Origin: Bacillota bacterium
Lineage (GTDB): Bacteria; Bacillota; Clostridia; DSM-8532
DNA: 19,690 nt
Assembly (NCBI GenBank): GCA_023459915.1
Contig: JAEWSN010000143.1
Location: 1 to 19,690 of the forward strand
Reading direction: 5' to 3'
Part shown: in pieces, positions 6,458 to 12,852 of the stretch
Layout of the letters: every line of letters begins with the position of its first letter
How positions within the stretch are numbered: position 1 is the stretch's first letter
Translations under genes and position numbers: made by a program
Notes under the pieces: generated by a model
What the model was told of the DNA's origin: nothing
Seen by the model: the letters and a program-made list of their open reading frames with translations, nothing else
Databases searched by the model: none

Positions 6458-6466
6458 ATTATACCA
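6458..6466 (-). promoter_or_regulatory. Extended -10 promoter of comFB
   Basis: On the minus strand TGGTATAAT gives a perfect TATAAT -10 (6463-6458) with an extended TGn element (6466-6464). No good -35 is found at 16-18 bp. It lies ~75 bp before the comFB start. Confidence 0.5.
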
Positions 6467-6495
6467 CGCCGGAACCGTCAAAAACGGCCAAATCC

Positions 6496-7038
6496 TCATG
6501 CCTGCGGTTCGTGCAGGGACGGCGACGGCTTCATCCCCCCCATCACCATCCGCTCGAGCAGCCGCTTGAGCCGGACATACCAGGGCTCCGACCTGTTCAT
6601 GGGCATCACCAGCAGACTGCGGATGCCGGCCGCGTTCGCGCCCCAGATGTCGGTGAACAGCTGATCCCCCACCATGGCCACCGCCTCCGGCGGCAGTGAA
6701 AGCAGGGACAGCCCCTCAAGATATCCCTTGCGGAACGGTTTGAGCGCGCGGGAGACCACCGGCAACCCGAGTGGACGGTTGAACAGCGTCTTGCGGTGCG
6801 CACTTGCATTTGAAAGGATGGCCAGCCGGATACCGGCCGCCTGCATGCGGCTGATGAACGTGATGACCCGCTCGTCCGCGTCCGGGACGTGGTTGGGCAC
6901 CAGCGTGTTGTCGATGTCGAGCAGCAGACCTGTCACGCCATGCGCCTTGAACGCTTCGGGCGATATGGTGAACAGGGACTCCACATACCAGTCGGGGCGA
7001 ATGCCTTTTCCCATCTCTCCTCCCTTGTCCTGACTCAT
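6496..7038 (-). CDS. yqeG: YqeG family HAD-superfamily phosphatase
   Basis: This 180-residue HAD protein has the motif I sequence LLLDIDNTLVPN (nucleophile Asp in DIDNT), motif II LAILSNAS, and motif III/IV KPFRKGYLE...MVGDQLFTDIWGAN (Lys and the GDQLxTD acidic pair). GDQLFTDI is diagnostic of the YqeG subfamily (HAD IIIA). In B. subtilis yqeG starts a cluster with the ribosome-assembly GTPase yqeH; that partner is not here. The start at 7038 is chosen because its ATG overlaps the stop of the ABC-F gene as ATGA. A second ATG at 7014 is possible, but its GGAGG is only 2 nt away. Substrate is unknown. Confidence 0.88.
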   Translation of the reverse strand: MSQDKGGEMGKGIRPDWYVESLFTISPEAFKAHGVTGLLLDIDNTLVPNHVPDADERVITFISRMQAAGIRLAILSNASAHRKTLFNRPLGLPVVSRALKPFRKGYLEGLSLLSLPPEAVAMVGDQLFTDIWGANAAGIRSLLVMPMNRSEPWYVRLKRLLERMVMGGMKPSPSLHEPQA

Positions 7039-8813
7039 TGTCTGTTTTGCGAAAATGCGCGTTTGAGCGCCTCCACCAGCGGGGCCAGCGTTTCGGAGAG
7101 CGCCCTCGCCTGTTCAGTATCCCCTTTTTGCAGGGCATGTTCAATCCCCGCCTCGAGCGTCTTCTTCCGCTGTTCCAGCATCAGCACGTCCATGTCCTCG
7201 TGGCCGGCGTAGACCAGCTTGCGGAATTTCCGGATGCTCATCCGCCGAATGGTGCGGTTTTCGATGAAGAGCACGGCGTCCATGCAGTTTGCGATGGCGT
7301 AAAAATCATGGGAGACCATCAGCACGGCGCCCCCGTACTGCTGGATGGCTTTTTCCAGCGCGACCTGCGCGTAGGTGTCCAGATGGCTGGTCGGTTCGTC
7401 CAGCAGCAGCAGACCGGCCTTTCCGGCACTGATTCTGGCCAGCTGCAGCAGGTTGCGCTCACCGCCGGAGAAGTTGGAGACCCGCTGGTCAAGCGCCTCT
7501 CCCTCGAACCCGTAGGAACACAGGTATTCCCCGATCTCCTCCCGGTTCCGGAAGCCGGCGTTCATGAACATTTCCACAATGGTCTGCGCCTCGTCGAGCG
7601 TTTCATTCTGATGCTGCGAGAGATAGGCCATTTTCAGGTGTGGGTGGACAACGATGGTGTCCTGGTTGTTCAGCCAGATATCGCGCAGCAGCGTGGTCTT
7701 GCCGACGCCATTGGCCCCGATGAGCGCAATCTTCTGGGACGGCCCGATCTCGAAATGGACATCCTCGAACAGTTTGACATCATAAGCCGCGGAATAGCCG
7801 CGGACACTGAGCGCGAAGTGCGCCTCGCCCGCCTCGTCCGTGTGAAAGCGGATGTTCGGCTGGCGAATCGCCACAAAGGGAGCCTTGATGCGACGCGCCT
7901 GGAGACGATCCTGCACCTTCACCCGCGCCTTGAGCTTGCGGCCGGCGGATTCCTCGTCGGTCAGCGTCGCGATTTTGCGGAACTTTTCAATCAGAATCTC
8001 GTTTCTGGCAATCTCCGCGTCATCCGCGAGTTGGAGCTCCCGCATTTCTATCTTGGTCATGAGCAGGGAGAACCGGTAGTCGATGAAGGTGCCGTCAAAC
8101 TCCTGCAGCTCCATGTTCTCCAGATGCAGCAGCTTGTTGAAGCAGTGGTTGAGCAGGTAGCGGTTGTGCGTGATGACCAGCAGCGTGCCCTTGTAGGCAT
8201 AGATCAGGTTTCTCAGCGCGCGCAGGTTGTCAAAATCCAGAAAGGCATCCGGTTCGTCCATGATCAGCAGATCCGGGCGAACCAGCATTTCACGCATCAC
8301 CTGGACAAGCTTGAACTCCCCGCCGCTCAACGCGGAAACCGGCAATGCCGCGTGTTTGTCCAGGCCCGCCAATCCCAGCTGACGGCTGCATCTTGCCTCG
8401 AAGTCGTCCCCGCCGAGCGCGTCATACGCATCCATGGCCTCCTGATAGGTGATCAGGAGCTTTTCGAGTGTCTCCGGATTGTCCGCCGCGGTCTCCATGT
8501 CGGTGCAGAGACCGGCAATTCGCTCCTGCAGCCGGTCGTGAGGTTCGGCAAGATATGCGTGAACAGACAGCGCCTGCGCCTCCCCGCGCTGCGGGAACTG
8601 GCTGACATGACCAATCCGCACCCGGCTGTCCATTTGAACCGAGCCCTCGTAGGTATACCGCTCCGAATCCATCAGCAGGCGCAGCAGCGTGGTCTTGCCG
8701 CTGCCGCTGGCACCGATGAAGGCACAATGCTGCCCTTCCTTCAGGGTGAAGGATACGCCCTTGAAGATCTCTTTCTGTGGATAGGCGAAGGACAGATCAC
8801 GAACCTGGATCAT
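7035..8813 (-). CDS. ABC-F family ATPase (ribosome-associated type)
   Basis: This 592-residue protein has two ABC ATPase domains and no membrane segment, as in the ABC-F family, whose members act on the ribosome (translation factors or antibiotic-resistance ARE proteins). Domain 1 has Walker A GASGSGKTT (34-42), signature LSGGEFK (~161) and Walker B LLIMDEPDAFLDF (~182). Domain 2 has Walker A GANGVGKTT (~365), signature FSGGERN (~446) and Walker B LLLLDEPTSHLD (~469). The inter-domain linker (~255-330) is rich in Arg, Lys and Glu, as expected for the P-site tRNA interaction motif. A charged helical tail closes the protein. In domain 1 the usual DEPTNHLD is replaced by DEPDAFLD. The start at 8813 is supported by AAAGGA upstream and by homologous N-termini; the upstream in-frame ATG is rejected. 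It overlaps yqeG by 4 bp. Whether it confers drug resistance cannot be told from sequence. Confidence 0.85.
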   Translation of the reverse strand: MIQVRDLSFAYPQKEIFKGVSFTLKEGQHCAFIGASGSGKTTLLRLLMDSERYTYEGSVQMDSRVRIGHVSQFPQRGEAQALSVHAYLAEPHDRLQERIAGLCTDMETAADNPETLEKLLITYQEAMDAYDALGGDDFEARCSRQLGLAGLDKHAALPVSALSGGEFKLVQVMREMLVRPDLLIMDEPDAFLDFDNLRALRNLIYAYKGTLLVITHNRYLLNHCFNKLLHLENMELQEFDGTFIDYRFSLLMTKIEMRELQLADDAEIARNEILIEKFRKIATLTDEESAGRKLKARVKVQDRLQARRIKAPFVAIRQPNIRFHTDEAGEAHFALSVRGYSAAYDVKLFEDVHFEIGPSQKIALIGANGVGKTTLLRDIWLNNQDTIVVHPHLKMAYLSQHQNETLDEAQTIVEMFMNAGFRNREEIGEYLCSYGFEGEALDQRVSNFSGGERNLLQLARISAGKAGLLLLDEPTSHLDTYAQVALEKAIQQYGGAVLMVSHDFYAIANCMDAVLFIENRTIRRMSIRKFRKLVYAGHEDMDVLMLEQRKKTLEAGIEHALQKGDTEQARALSETLAPLVEALKRAFSQNRQ

Positions 8814-8861
8814 CTGGTTTCCTTTCCATGGCGCGGACATCATGCCGCACACATCATCCAT

Positions 8862-8891
8862 TGTATAACGCCGGCCGGTGAATGGCCACAA
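8862..8891 (-). promoter_or_regulatory. Possible promoter of the ABC-F/yqeG unit
   Basis: TTGTGG and TATACA are 18 bp apart on the minus strand, ~43 bp before the ABC-F start. The -35 is poor (3 of 6), so this is tentative. Confidence 0.3.
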
Positions 8892-8923
8892 CCATTTCAG
8901 CCCCGTCCACGGGCACGGGGCTG

Positions 8924-8952
8924 TTGCGGACACCCGCGCGCCGGTGTAAGAT
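8924..8952 (+). promoter_or_regulatory. Promoter of the branched-chain aminotransferase gene
   Basis: TTGCGG (8924-8929) and TAAGAT (8947-8952) are separated by 17 bp, each matching consensus at 4 positions. Transcription would start near 8959, ~114 bp before the start codon. No T-box sequence or leader peptide is evident. Confidence 0.45.
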
Positions 8953-9072
8953 AAGAGAAAACTGAAGGATTCCCAACCAAATCCTGCGTCACGGCTGTGC
9001 GCCACGCGGGGCAAGGGACACGCGGCCCCGCGCCGAAAGCACCCTTTGCGGCATCAGAAAAGGAGCAGCATC

Positions 9073-10137
9073 ATGGACATTCGGATCGAAAAGACCACCG
9101 CGCCCAAGCAGAAGCCCCCGCAGGACAATCTGGGCTTCGGCATGCACTTCTCAGACCACATGTTCATTCTGGACTACACCGAGGGAAAGGGCTGGCACGA
9201 CGCGCGCATCGTCCCCTATGGCGCGTTGCCCTACGAGCCGTCCATGATGACATTCCATTATGGCCAGAGCATCTTCGAGGGCCTGAAGGCCTATCGCACC
9301 AAAACGGATGACATCGTGATGTTCCGCCCCGACCAGAACATGAAACGGCTCAACGAATCGTGTGACCGGTTGTGCATTCCGCGTGTCGACGAGGCCTTCT
9401 GCCTGGAGGCCATGCGCGAGCTGGTGGCCCTCGACCGCGACTGGGTGCCCTCCGAACCGGGAACCTCCCTGTATGTGCGTCCGTTCATCATCGCAACCGA
9501 TCCCTTCCTCGGGGTCAGACCCTCCAACACCTATCAGTTCATCATCATCACGGGTCCCGTGGGCGCCTACTACAAGGAAGGCCTCAACCCGGTGAAAATC
9601 TGGGTGGAGTCGGAATATGTGCGCGCCGTGCTCGGCGGACTGGGACAGGCCAAGGCAGCCGCCAACTACGCGGCCTCGCTCAAGGCCCAGGTGGTGGCCA
9701 AGCAGAACGGCTACACCCAGGTGCTCTGGCTCGACGGCATCGAGCGCAAATATGTCGAGGAAGTCGGCACCATGAACGTCTTCTTTGTCATCGGCGACGA
9801 GGTGGTCACACCGGTGCTCAACGGCAGCATCCTGCCCGGCATCACCCGCAAGTCCTCCATCGAGCTCCTCCGTTCCTGGGGGTTGACGGTGGTGGAGCGC
9901 AAGCTCTCCATCGAGGAAGTGTTCCAGTCGGCACAGGATGGCACGCTCAAGGAGGCGTTCGGCACCGGGACGGCAGCCGTCATCTCGCCCATCGGCGAGC
10001 TCTGCTGGAAAGATCGCTGCATCTCCCTCAGCGGCGGTGAAATCGGTGCCGTGTCCCAGCGCTTGTATGATGAAATGACCGGCATCCAGTACCAGGAACA
10101 GGCCGATCCCTTTGGCTGGGTGTACAAGGTCTGCTGA
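9073..10137 (+). CDS. ilvE: Branched-chain amino acid aminotransferase
   Basis: This 354-residue fold-type IV PLP enzyme moves the amino group between glutamate and the 2-oxo acids of Leu, Ile and Val, the last step of their synthesis. It is of the larger BCAT type also found in eukaryotes. Visible features are FHYGQSIFEGLKAYR (~62-76), the Tyr and Arg of SLYVRPFIIATD, the PLP lysine at residue 194 in QAKAAANYAASL, EVGTMNVFFV, and the phosphate-binding PGITRKSSIELL and GTGTAAVISPIG. The start at 9073 is preferred over the ATG nine codons upstream because AAGGAG lies 7 nt before it. The gene stands alone, divergent from the ABC-F gene, and ends in a strong terminator. Confidence 0.95.
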   Translation: MDIRIEKTTAPKQKPPQDNLGFGMHFSDHMFILDYTEGKGWHDARIVPYGALPYEPSMMTFHYGQSIFEGLKAYRTKTDDIVMFRPDQNMKRLNESCDRLCIPRVDEAFCLEAMRELVALDRDWVPSEPGTSLYVRPFIIATDPFLGVRPSNTYQFIIITGPVGAYYKEGLNPVKIWVESEYVRAVLGGLGQAKAAANYAASLKAQVVAKQNGYTQVLWLDGIERKYVEEVGTMNVFFVIGDEVVTPVLNGSILPGITRKSSIELLRSWGLTVVERKLSIEEVFQSAQDGTLKEAFGTGTAAVISPIGELCWKDRCISLSGGEIGAVSQRLYDEMTGIQYQEQADPFGWVYKVC

Positions 10138-10139
10138 TC

Positions 10140-10269
10140 GGCACGCCTCCCCTACACGTCAATTCAACACGACGTCATGATGACCAGACAACTAAAAAGC
10201 ACTGCCCTCCGAGGGCAGTGCTTTTTGTTCCCTTGAGGCGTGCCTGCCGGTGTTTCACCCACACCGGCA
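10140..10269 (+). other. Structured 3' region after ilvE
   Basis: GGCACGCCTC (10140-10149) is exactly complementary to GAGGCGTGCC (10235-10244) and would enclose the ilvE terminator hairpin and a small ACGTC/GACGT stem. Directly after comes a 9-bp hairpin, TGCCGGTGT (10245-10253) with ACACCGGCA (10261-10269). Transcripts that read through the terminator could fold into one compact element. No known RNA family is recognised. Confidence 0.35.
10194..10226 (+). terminator. Intrinsic terminator of ilvE
   Basis: A 14-bp perfect stem (AAAAAGCACTGCCC / GGGCAGTGCTTTTT) with a 5-nt loop ends in five T. The flanking A tract would make it work on the minus strand too. Confidence 0.9.
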
Positions 10270-10493
10270 TCCATCTGCCGCGGAAGTGTCCACTCACGAT
10301 TTGGCGCAACTCCGGTCACTGCTCATAATACGCTTGCGAGACGGCAAACTCGTATTTGTCATAACTCCCCATCCGCATGTCCCGTGAAACACATGCAACT
10401 TCCCTATTGCAAGCATACAGAAACCAGCCACGGGATGCGCACCGGCAAGCGTCGAATATGGAAAAATAGCGCCGTCATGCGCCCAAATGCACG
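10270..10493. other. Intergenic stretch with no recognisable gene
   Basis: Between the ilvE 3' structures and the tRNA terminator I find no convincing ORF, promoter or RNA. Short ORFs here have no ribosome binding site and run into the tRNA. Confidence 0.6.
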
Positions 10494-10540
10494 AAAAAAA
10501 GAACATTTCCACATCAGTTGTCCTGACGATGAAAATGTTC
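10494..10540 (-). terminator. Terminator of the tRNA-Gln transcript
   Basis: On the minus strand a 10-bp stem with one wobble pair (GAACATTTTC 10540-10531 with GGAAATGTTC 10510-10501) is followed by seven T (10500-10494). The 20-nt interior can pair further. Confidence 0.8.
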
Positions 10541-10575
10541 CTTCTGCTTCCGGGTTCTGGCCAACCGGAAAAGTT

Positions 10576-10649
10576 TGGCTGCCGATTAAGGATTTGAACC
10601 CTAACAAACTGAGCCAGAGTCAGTCGTGCTACCGTTACACCAATCGGCA
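10576..10649 (-). tRNA. tRNA-Gln (anticodon CTG)
   Basis: The 74-nt minus-strand sequence folds as a full cloverleaf. The acceptor stem TGCCGAT pairs with ATCGGCA, with discriminator G and an encoded CCA. The D stem is GTGT/GCAC with an 8-nt loop containing GG. The anticodon stem is ACTGA/TCAGT with loop CTCTGGC, giving anticodon CTG. The T arm is TAGGG-TTCAAAT-CCTTA with one G-U pair. It reads CAG; decoding CAA needs another tRNA-Gln (TTG) elsewhere. The U1-A72 first pair is typical of glutamine tRNAs. Confidence 0.95.
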
Positions 10650-10661
10650 ACGACGAAAATC

Positions 10662-10690
10662 AGTATAGCATGTCCCGTTCGGCTTTGCAA
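10662..10690 (-). promoter_or_regulatory. tRNA-Gln promoter
   Basis: On the minus strand TTGCAA (10690-10685) and TATACT (10667-10662) are 17 bp apart, with TGC before the -10. The -10 is 12 bp before the tRNA 5' end, so the precursor leader is very short. It has the same extended -10 (TGCTATACT) as the rpsB promoter. Confidence 0.75.
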
Positions 10691-10716
10691 GAGGGTTGTG
10701 GGAATTTTTCAAACAG

Positions 10717-10749
10717 GCTGCGGTCAAGCTGCGGTCAAGCTGCGGCCAG
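10717..10749. repeat. Three tandem copies of GCTGCGGTCAA
   Basis: Two exact 11-bp copies (10717-10727, 10728-10738) and a third with two changes (10739-10749). They lie upstream of both the tRNA-Gln promoter and the diguanylate cyclase gene. No function is assigned. Confidence 0.8.
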
Positions 10750-10912
10750 GCTGTGACACGCCTGAAAATGGGCTGTTCATGGCAAATTTTCAATAACTGT
10801 GTGCAAACGGCAAAAAAGCGGGTAAGATATATCAGATGCATTCAAGGAACTGCCGAACTGATGACCGTTTCGGATAGTACAGCGCCGCCGCCATACAGCA
10901 GAGGAGCCGCAC

Positions 10913-12103
10913 GTGTACCTGAAATACAATGCCGCCATCGACATCTATTCGCTGACGATCCTCCTGTTTGTCCTGTTGTACAGCAGGCAGCACACACGGC
11001 ACAGATCCCTCTCCAACCAGTTGTTTCAGGCCATGGTGCTGGTATCCATCGCCTTGACTGTTGCCGATTTCATCGGTTGGCTCGAGGGTGTCGCCGACCC
11101 GACGCTTGCCTTTTTGATGCGTCTGGGCAATTTCACGCAATTTGCGCTCAACACGGTCATCCCCTCCCTGTATGTCCTGTACGTTCACGATCAGATTCAT
11201 CGTGACGCGTCGCGAACAAGGAAATGGCTCCGTTTTCTGGTCCCGTTGTACCTGGCGAATCTGTCGCTGATCGTTGCCGGCCTCTTCACCGGCTGGTTCT
11301 ACACCATCGACGCGCAAAACAGGTATCACAGGGGGCCGTTGTTCTTTCTCTCCCTCACCATGTTCGCCTTTTTGGTCGGCATCTCCCTCGTGCTGATCAT
11401 CAAAAACCGCCACCTGCTCGAAAAGCGCACGTTCTGGGCACTTGTGGTCTTCCCGGTTCCCCCGTTGGCCGCGGTTGCCCTGCAAACCCTGCTCTACGGC
11501 ATGTCCCTGATTGTGCACGGCACCACCTTCGCGCTCCTGGTCATCTTTTTCCAGATTCAGAACCAGACCCTGCACACGGACCATCTCACCGGCATTTTCA
11601 ACCGCAAGAAGCTGGAGGCCACCTTGCGCGAACGCATTCGAAATACGGCCGGCGGCAGTGGCAAGGGGCTCTCGGCCATGATGATCGATCTGGACGGATT
11701 CAAGCACATCAATGACACCTTTGGACACGACGCGGGGGACGAGGCGCTGGTGTCGGCCGCCAACGTCCTGCAGTCCGCGTTGCGCAAGGAGGATTTCATC
11801 GCACGCTATGGCGGGGATGAGTTCGTGGTGCTGCTGAACACGCAGGATCCGGTGGCCCTGAGTACCGCCGTTGCGCGCATCAGAAGCGCCGTCGCCGCCT
11901 TCAATCTGTTCAGAAATTCGGAAAAACGCCTGACGGAAAAGCCGCAGGGTACAACACCGCATTATGAATTGTCCTTCAGCATCGGCCACGCCGTCTATGA
12001 TCCGGCGGACGCCATGAGCGCGGACGGGTTCATGAAAAAACTCGATGACCTGATGTACCAGGACAAGGCGCGGAACCGCAAGGACCGCGCGCGTGAGGAA
12101 TGA
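10913..12103 (+). CDS. Membrane diguanylate cyclase (GGDEF domain)
   Basis: This 396-residue protein makes c-di-GMP from two GTP. Residues ~1-215 contain about seven hydrophobic segments (for example YSLTILLFVLLY, MVLVSIALTVADFIGW, FLVPLYLANLSLIVAGLFTGW, LFFLSLTMFAFLVGISLVLII), a 7TM-type sensor input. The GGDEF domain follows from about residue 222: DHLTGIFNRKKLE, the metal-binding MIDLDGFKHINDTFGHDAGD, and an intact GGDEF active site. An RxxD inhibitory site (RKED) lies exactly five residues before GGDEF, so product inhibition is likely. Translation is taken from GTG at 10913 because AGGAG lies 6 nt upstream. The gene converges on ruvC; its TGA stop belongs to a degenerate repeat. The signal sensed is unknown. 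Confidence 0.92.
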   Translation: MYLKYNAAIDIYSLTILLFVLLYSRQHTRHRSLSNQLFQAMVLVSIALTVADFIGWLEGVADPTLAFLMRLGNFTQFALNTVIPSLYVLYVHDQIHRDASRTRKWLRFLVPLYLANLSLIVAGLFTGWFYTIDAQNRYHRGPLFFLSLTMFAFLVGISLVLIIKNRHLLEKRTFWALVVFPVPPLAAVALQTLLYGMSLIVHGTTFALLVIFFQIQNQTLHTDHLTGIFNRKKLEATLRERIRNTAGGSGKGLSAMMIDLDGFKHINDTFGHDAGDEALVSAANVLQSALRKEDFIARYGGDEFVVLLNTQDPVALSTAVARIRSAVAAFNLFRNSEKRLTEKPQGTTPHYELSFSIGHAVYDPADAMSADGFMKKLDDLMYQDKARNRKDRAREE

Positions 12104-12185
12104 CCCTGTTTCAATTTTTGCCCATGCGAAAGAACCGGTTTCAACGTGTGCGTGCGAACTGACCCTGTTTCAATTCCGTGCCCGC
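12101..12185. repeat. Degenerate ~30-bp tandem repeat between two convergent genes
   Basis: Three units are visible, each around GTTTCAA, at 12108, 12138 and 12167 (spacing 30 and 29 bp). TGACCCTGTTTCAATT occurs exactly at 12101-12116 and 12160-12175; the middle unit is GAACCGGTTTCAACG. The unit tails (CATGCGAAA, GTGCGAACT) are also alike. The first copy provides the TGA stop of the diguanylate cyclase and the third, read on the minus strand, provides the TGA stop of ruvC. Confidence 0.75.
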
Positions 12186-12655
12186 AGCATGCCCGTATGC
12201 GACTGGCAGATGGCCACGGCCAGCGCGTCGGCGGCGTCGTCGGGCTTCGGAATGGTTTCCAGATTCAACAGCACCTTCACCATCTGCTGCACCTGCGGCT
12301 TTTTGGCGCCGCCATATCCGGCGACTGCCAGCTTCACCTGCATGGGGGTGTATTCGAAGACCGGAATGCCCGCCGTGGCGGCCGCCAGCAGAATCACCCC
12401 GCGCGCGTGCCCCACCTTGATGCCCGTGGTGACATTGGCCCCAAAGAACAGCTCCTCCACCGCCATCACCTCCGGATGCCAGGCCTCCATCAGGGACTTC
12501 AGCTGCTGATGCAGCACCAGCAGCCGTTCGGGAAAGGGTTCGCCCGCTTCCGTTCGTATCACGCCGTAATCGAGTACCTTGAAATGGTTGCCGACATAGT
12601 CGACCACGCCATACCCGGTGGTCGCGAATCCCGGATCGATCCCCATCACAATCAT
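12170..12655 (-). CDS. ruvC: Holliday junction resolvase RuvC
   Basis: This 161-residue endonuclease cuts four-way DNA junctions symmetrically during recombination and repair. The RNase H-like catalytic acids are present: Asp7 in MGIDPG, Glu67 in AVEELFF, and the pair in PDDAADALAVAIC near residues 139-142. VTTGIKVGHARGVIL and YTPMQVKLAVAGYGGAKKPQVQQMV are the usual family blocks. GGAGG lies 7 nt before the ATG at 12655; the longer in-frame ORF is rejected because it runs through the argG promoter. ruvA and ruvB are not adjacent, unlike in many bacteria. It is transcribed divergently from argG, and its stop lies in the degenerate repeat. Confidence 0.95.
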   Translation of the reverse strand: MIVMGIDPGFATTGYGVVDYVGNHFKVLDYGVIRTEAGEPFPERLLVLHQQLKSLMEAWHPEVMAVEELFFGANVTTGIKVGHARGVILLAAATAGIPVFEYTPMQVKLAVAGYGGAKKPQVQQMVKVLLNLETIPKPDDAADALAVAICQSHTGMLRARN

Positions 12656-12744
12656 GCCTTGCCCTCCGTCCCCCGGTTCCGGTATGATAAAGACAGTGTG
12701 TCCGGGGCCGGCCCGCAGGCTTGTCCACGGCATACATTCACTGG

Positions 12745-12773
12745 TTGCATATTTATGCAGTATAATGTATAAT
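12745..12773 (+). promoter_or_regulatory. argGH promoter
   Basis: TTGCAT (12745-12750) and a perfect TATAAT (12768-12773) are 17 bp apart. Transcription would start near 12780, ~73 nt before argG. This is the best promoter match in the window. Confidence 0.8.
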
Positions 12774-12778
12774 ATGCA
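12746..12778. promoter_or_regulatory. Pair of ARG-box-like palindromes over the argGH promoter
   Basis: TGCATATTTATGCA (12746-12759) is a near-perfect palindrome with the TGNAT-4-ATNCA layout of ArgR/AhrC boxes and covers the -35. TGTATAATATGCA (12766-12778) is a second, weaker half-matched box over the -10. Their centres are ~20 bp apart, about two helical turns, as for tandem ARG boxes. Arginine-dependent repression by ArgR is inferred. Confidence 0.6.
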
Positions 12779-12852
12779 AAACACCTGCCGATGCCGCCAA
12801 TGACGGCAGCCCGGCACCGTGCCTCATTTTAACACAGATTGGAGAGAGCGTC

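Noticed and set aside
9511..9521. GGGTCAGACCC inside ilvE, similar to the REP-like core at 2.7 kb
   Set aside because: It encodes the conserved LGVRPS segment of the aminotransferase and is explained by coding constraint.
10240..10668. 142-codon plus-strand and 118-codon minus-strand frames over the tRNA region
   Set aside because: They run through the tRNA-Gln gene and its terminator and lack ribosome binding sites.
10861..10874. ATGACCGTTTCGGA shared with 16287-16300
   Set aside because: A single 14-bp match in ~20 kb is expected by chance about once; the flanks do not agree.
12101..12185. CRISPR array
   Set aside because: The units are only ~30 bp from start to start with no separate spacers, and they diverge strongly; there are no cas genes.
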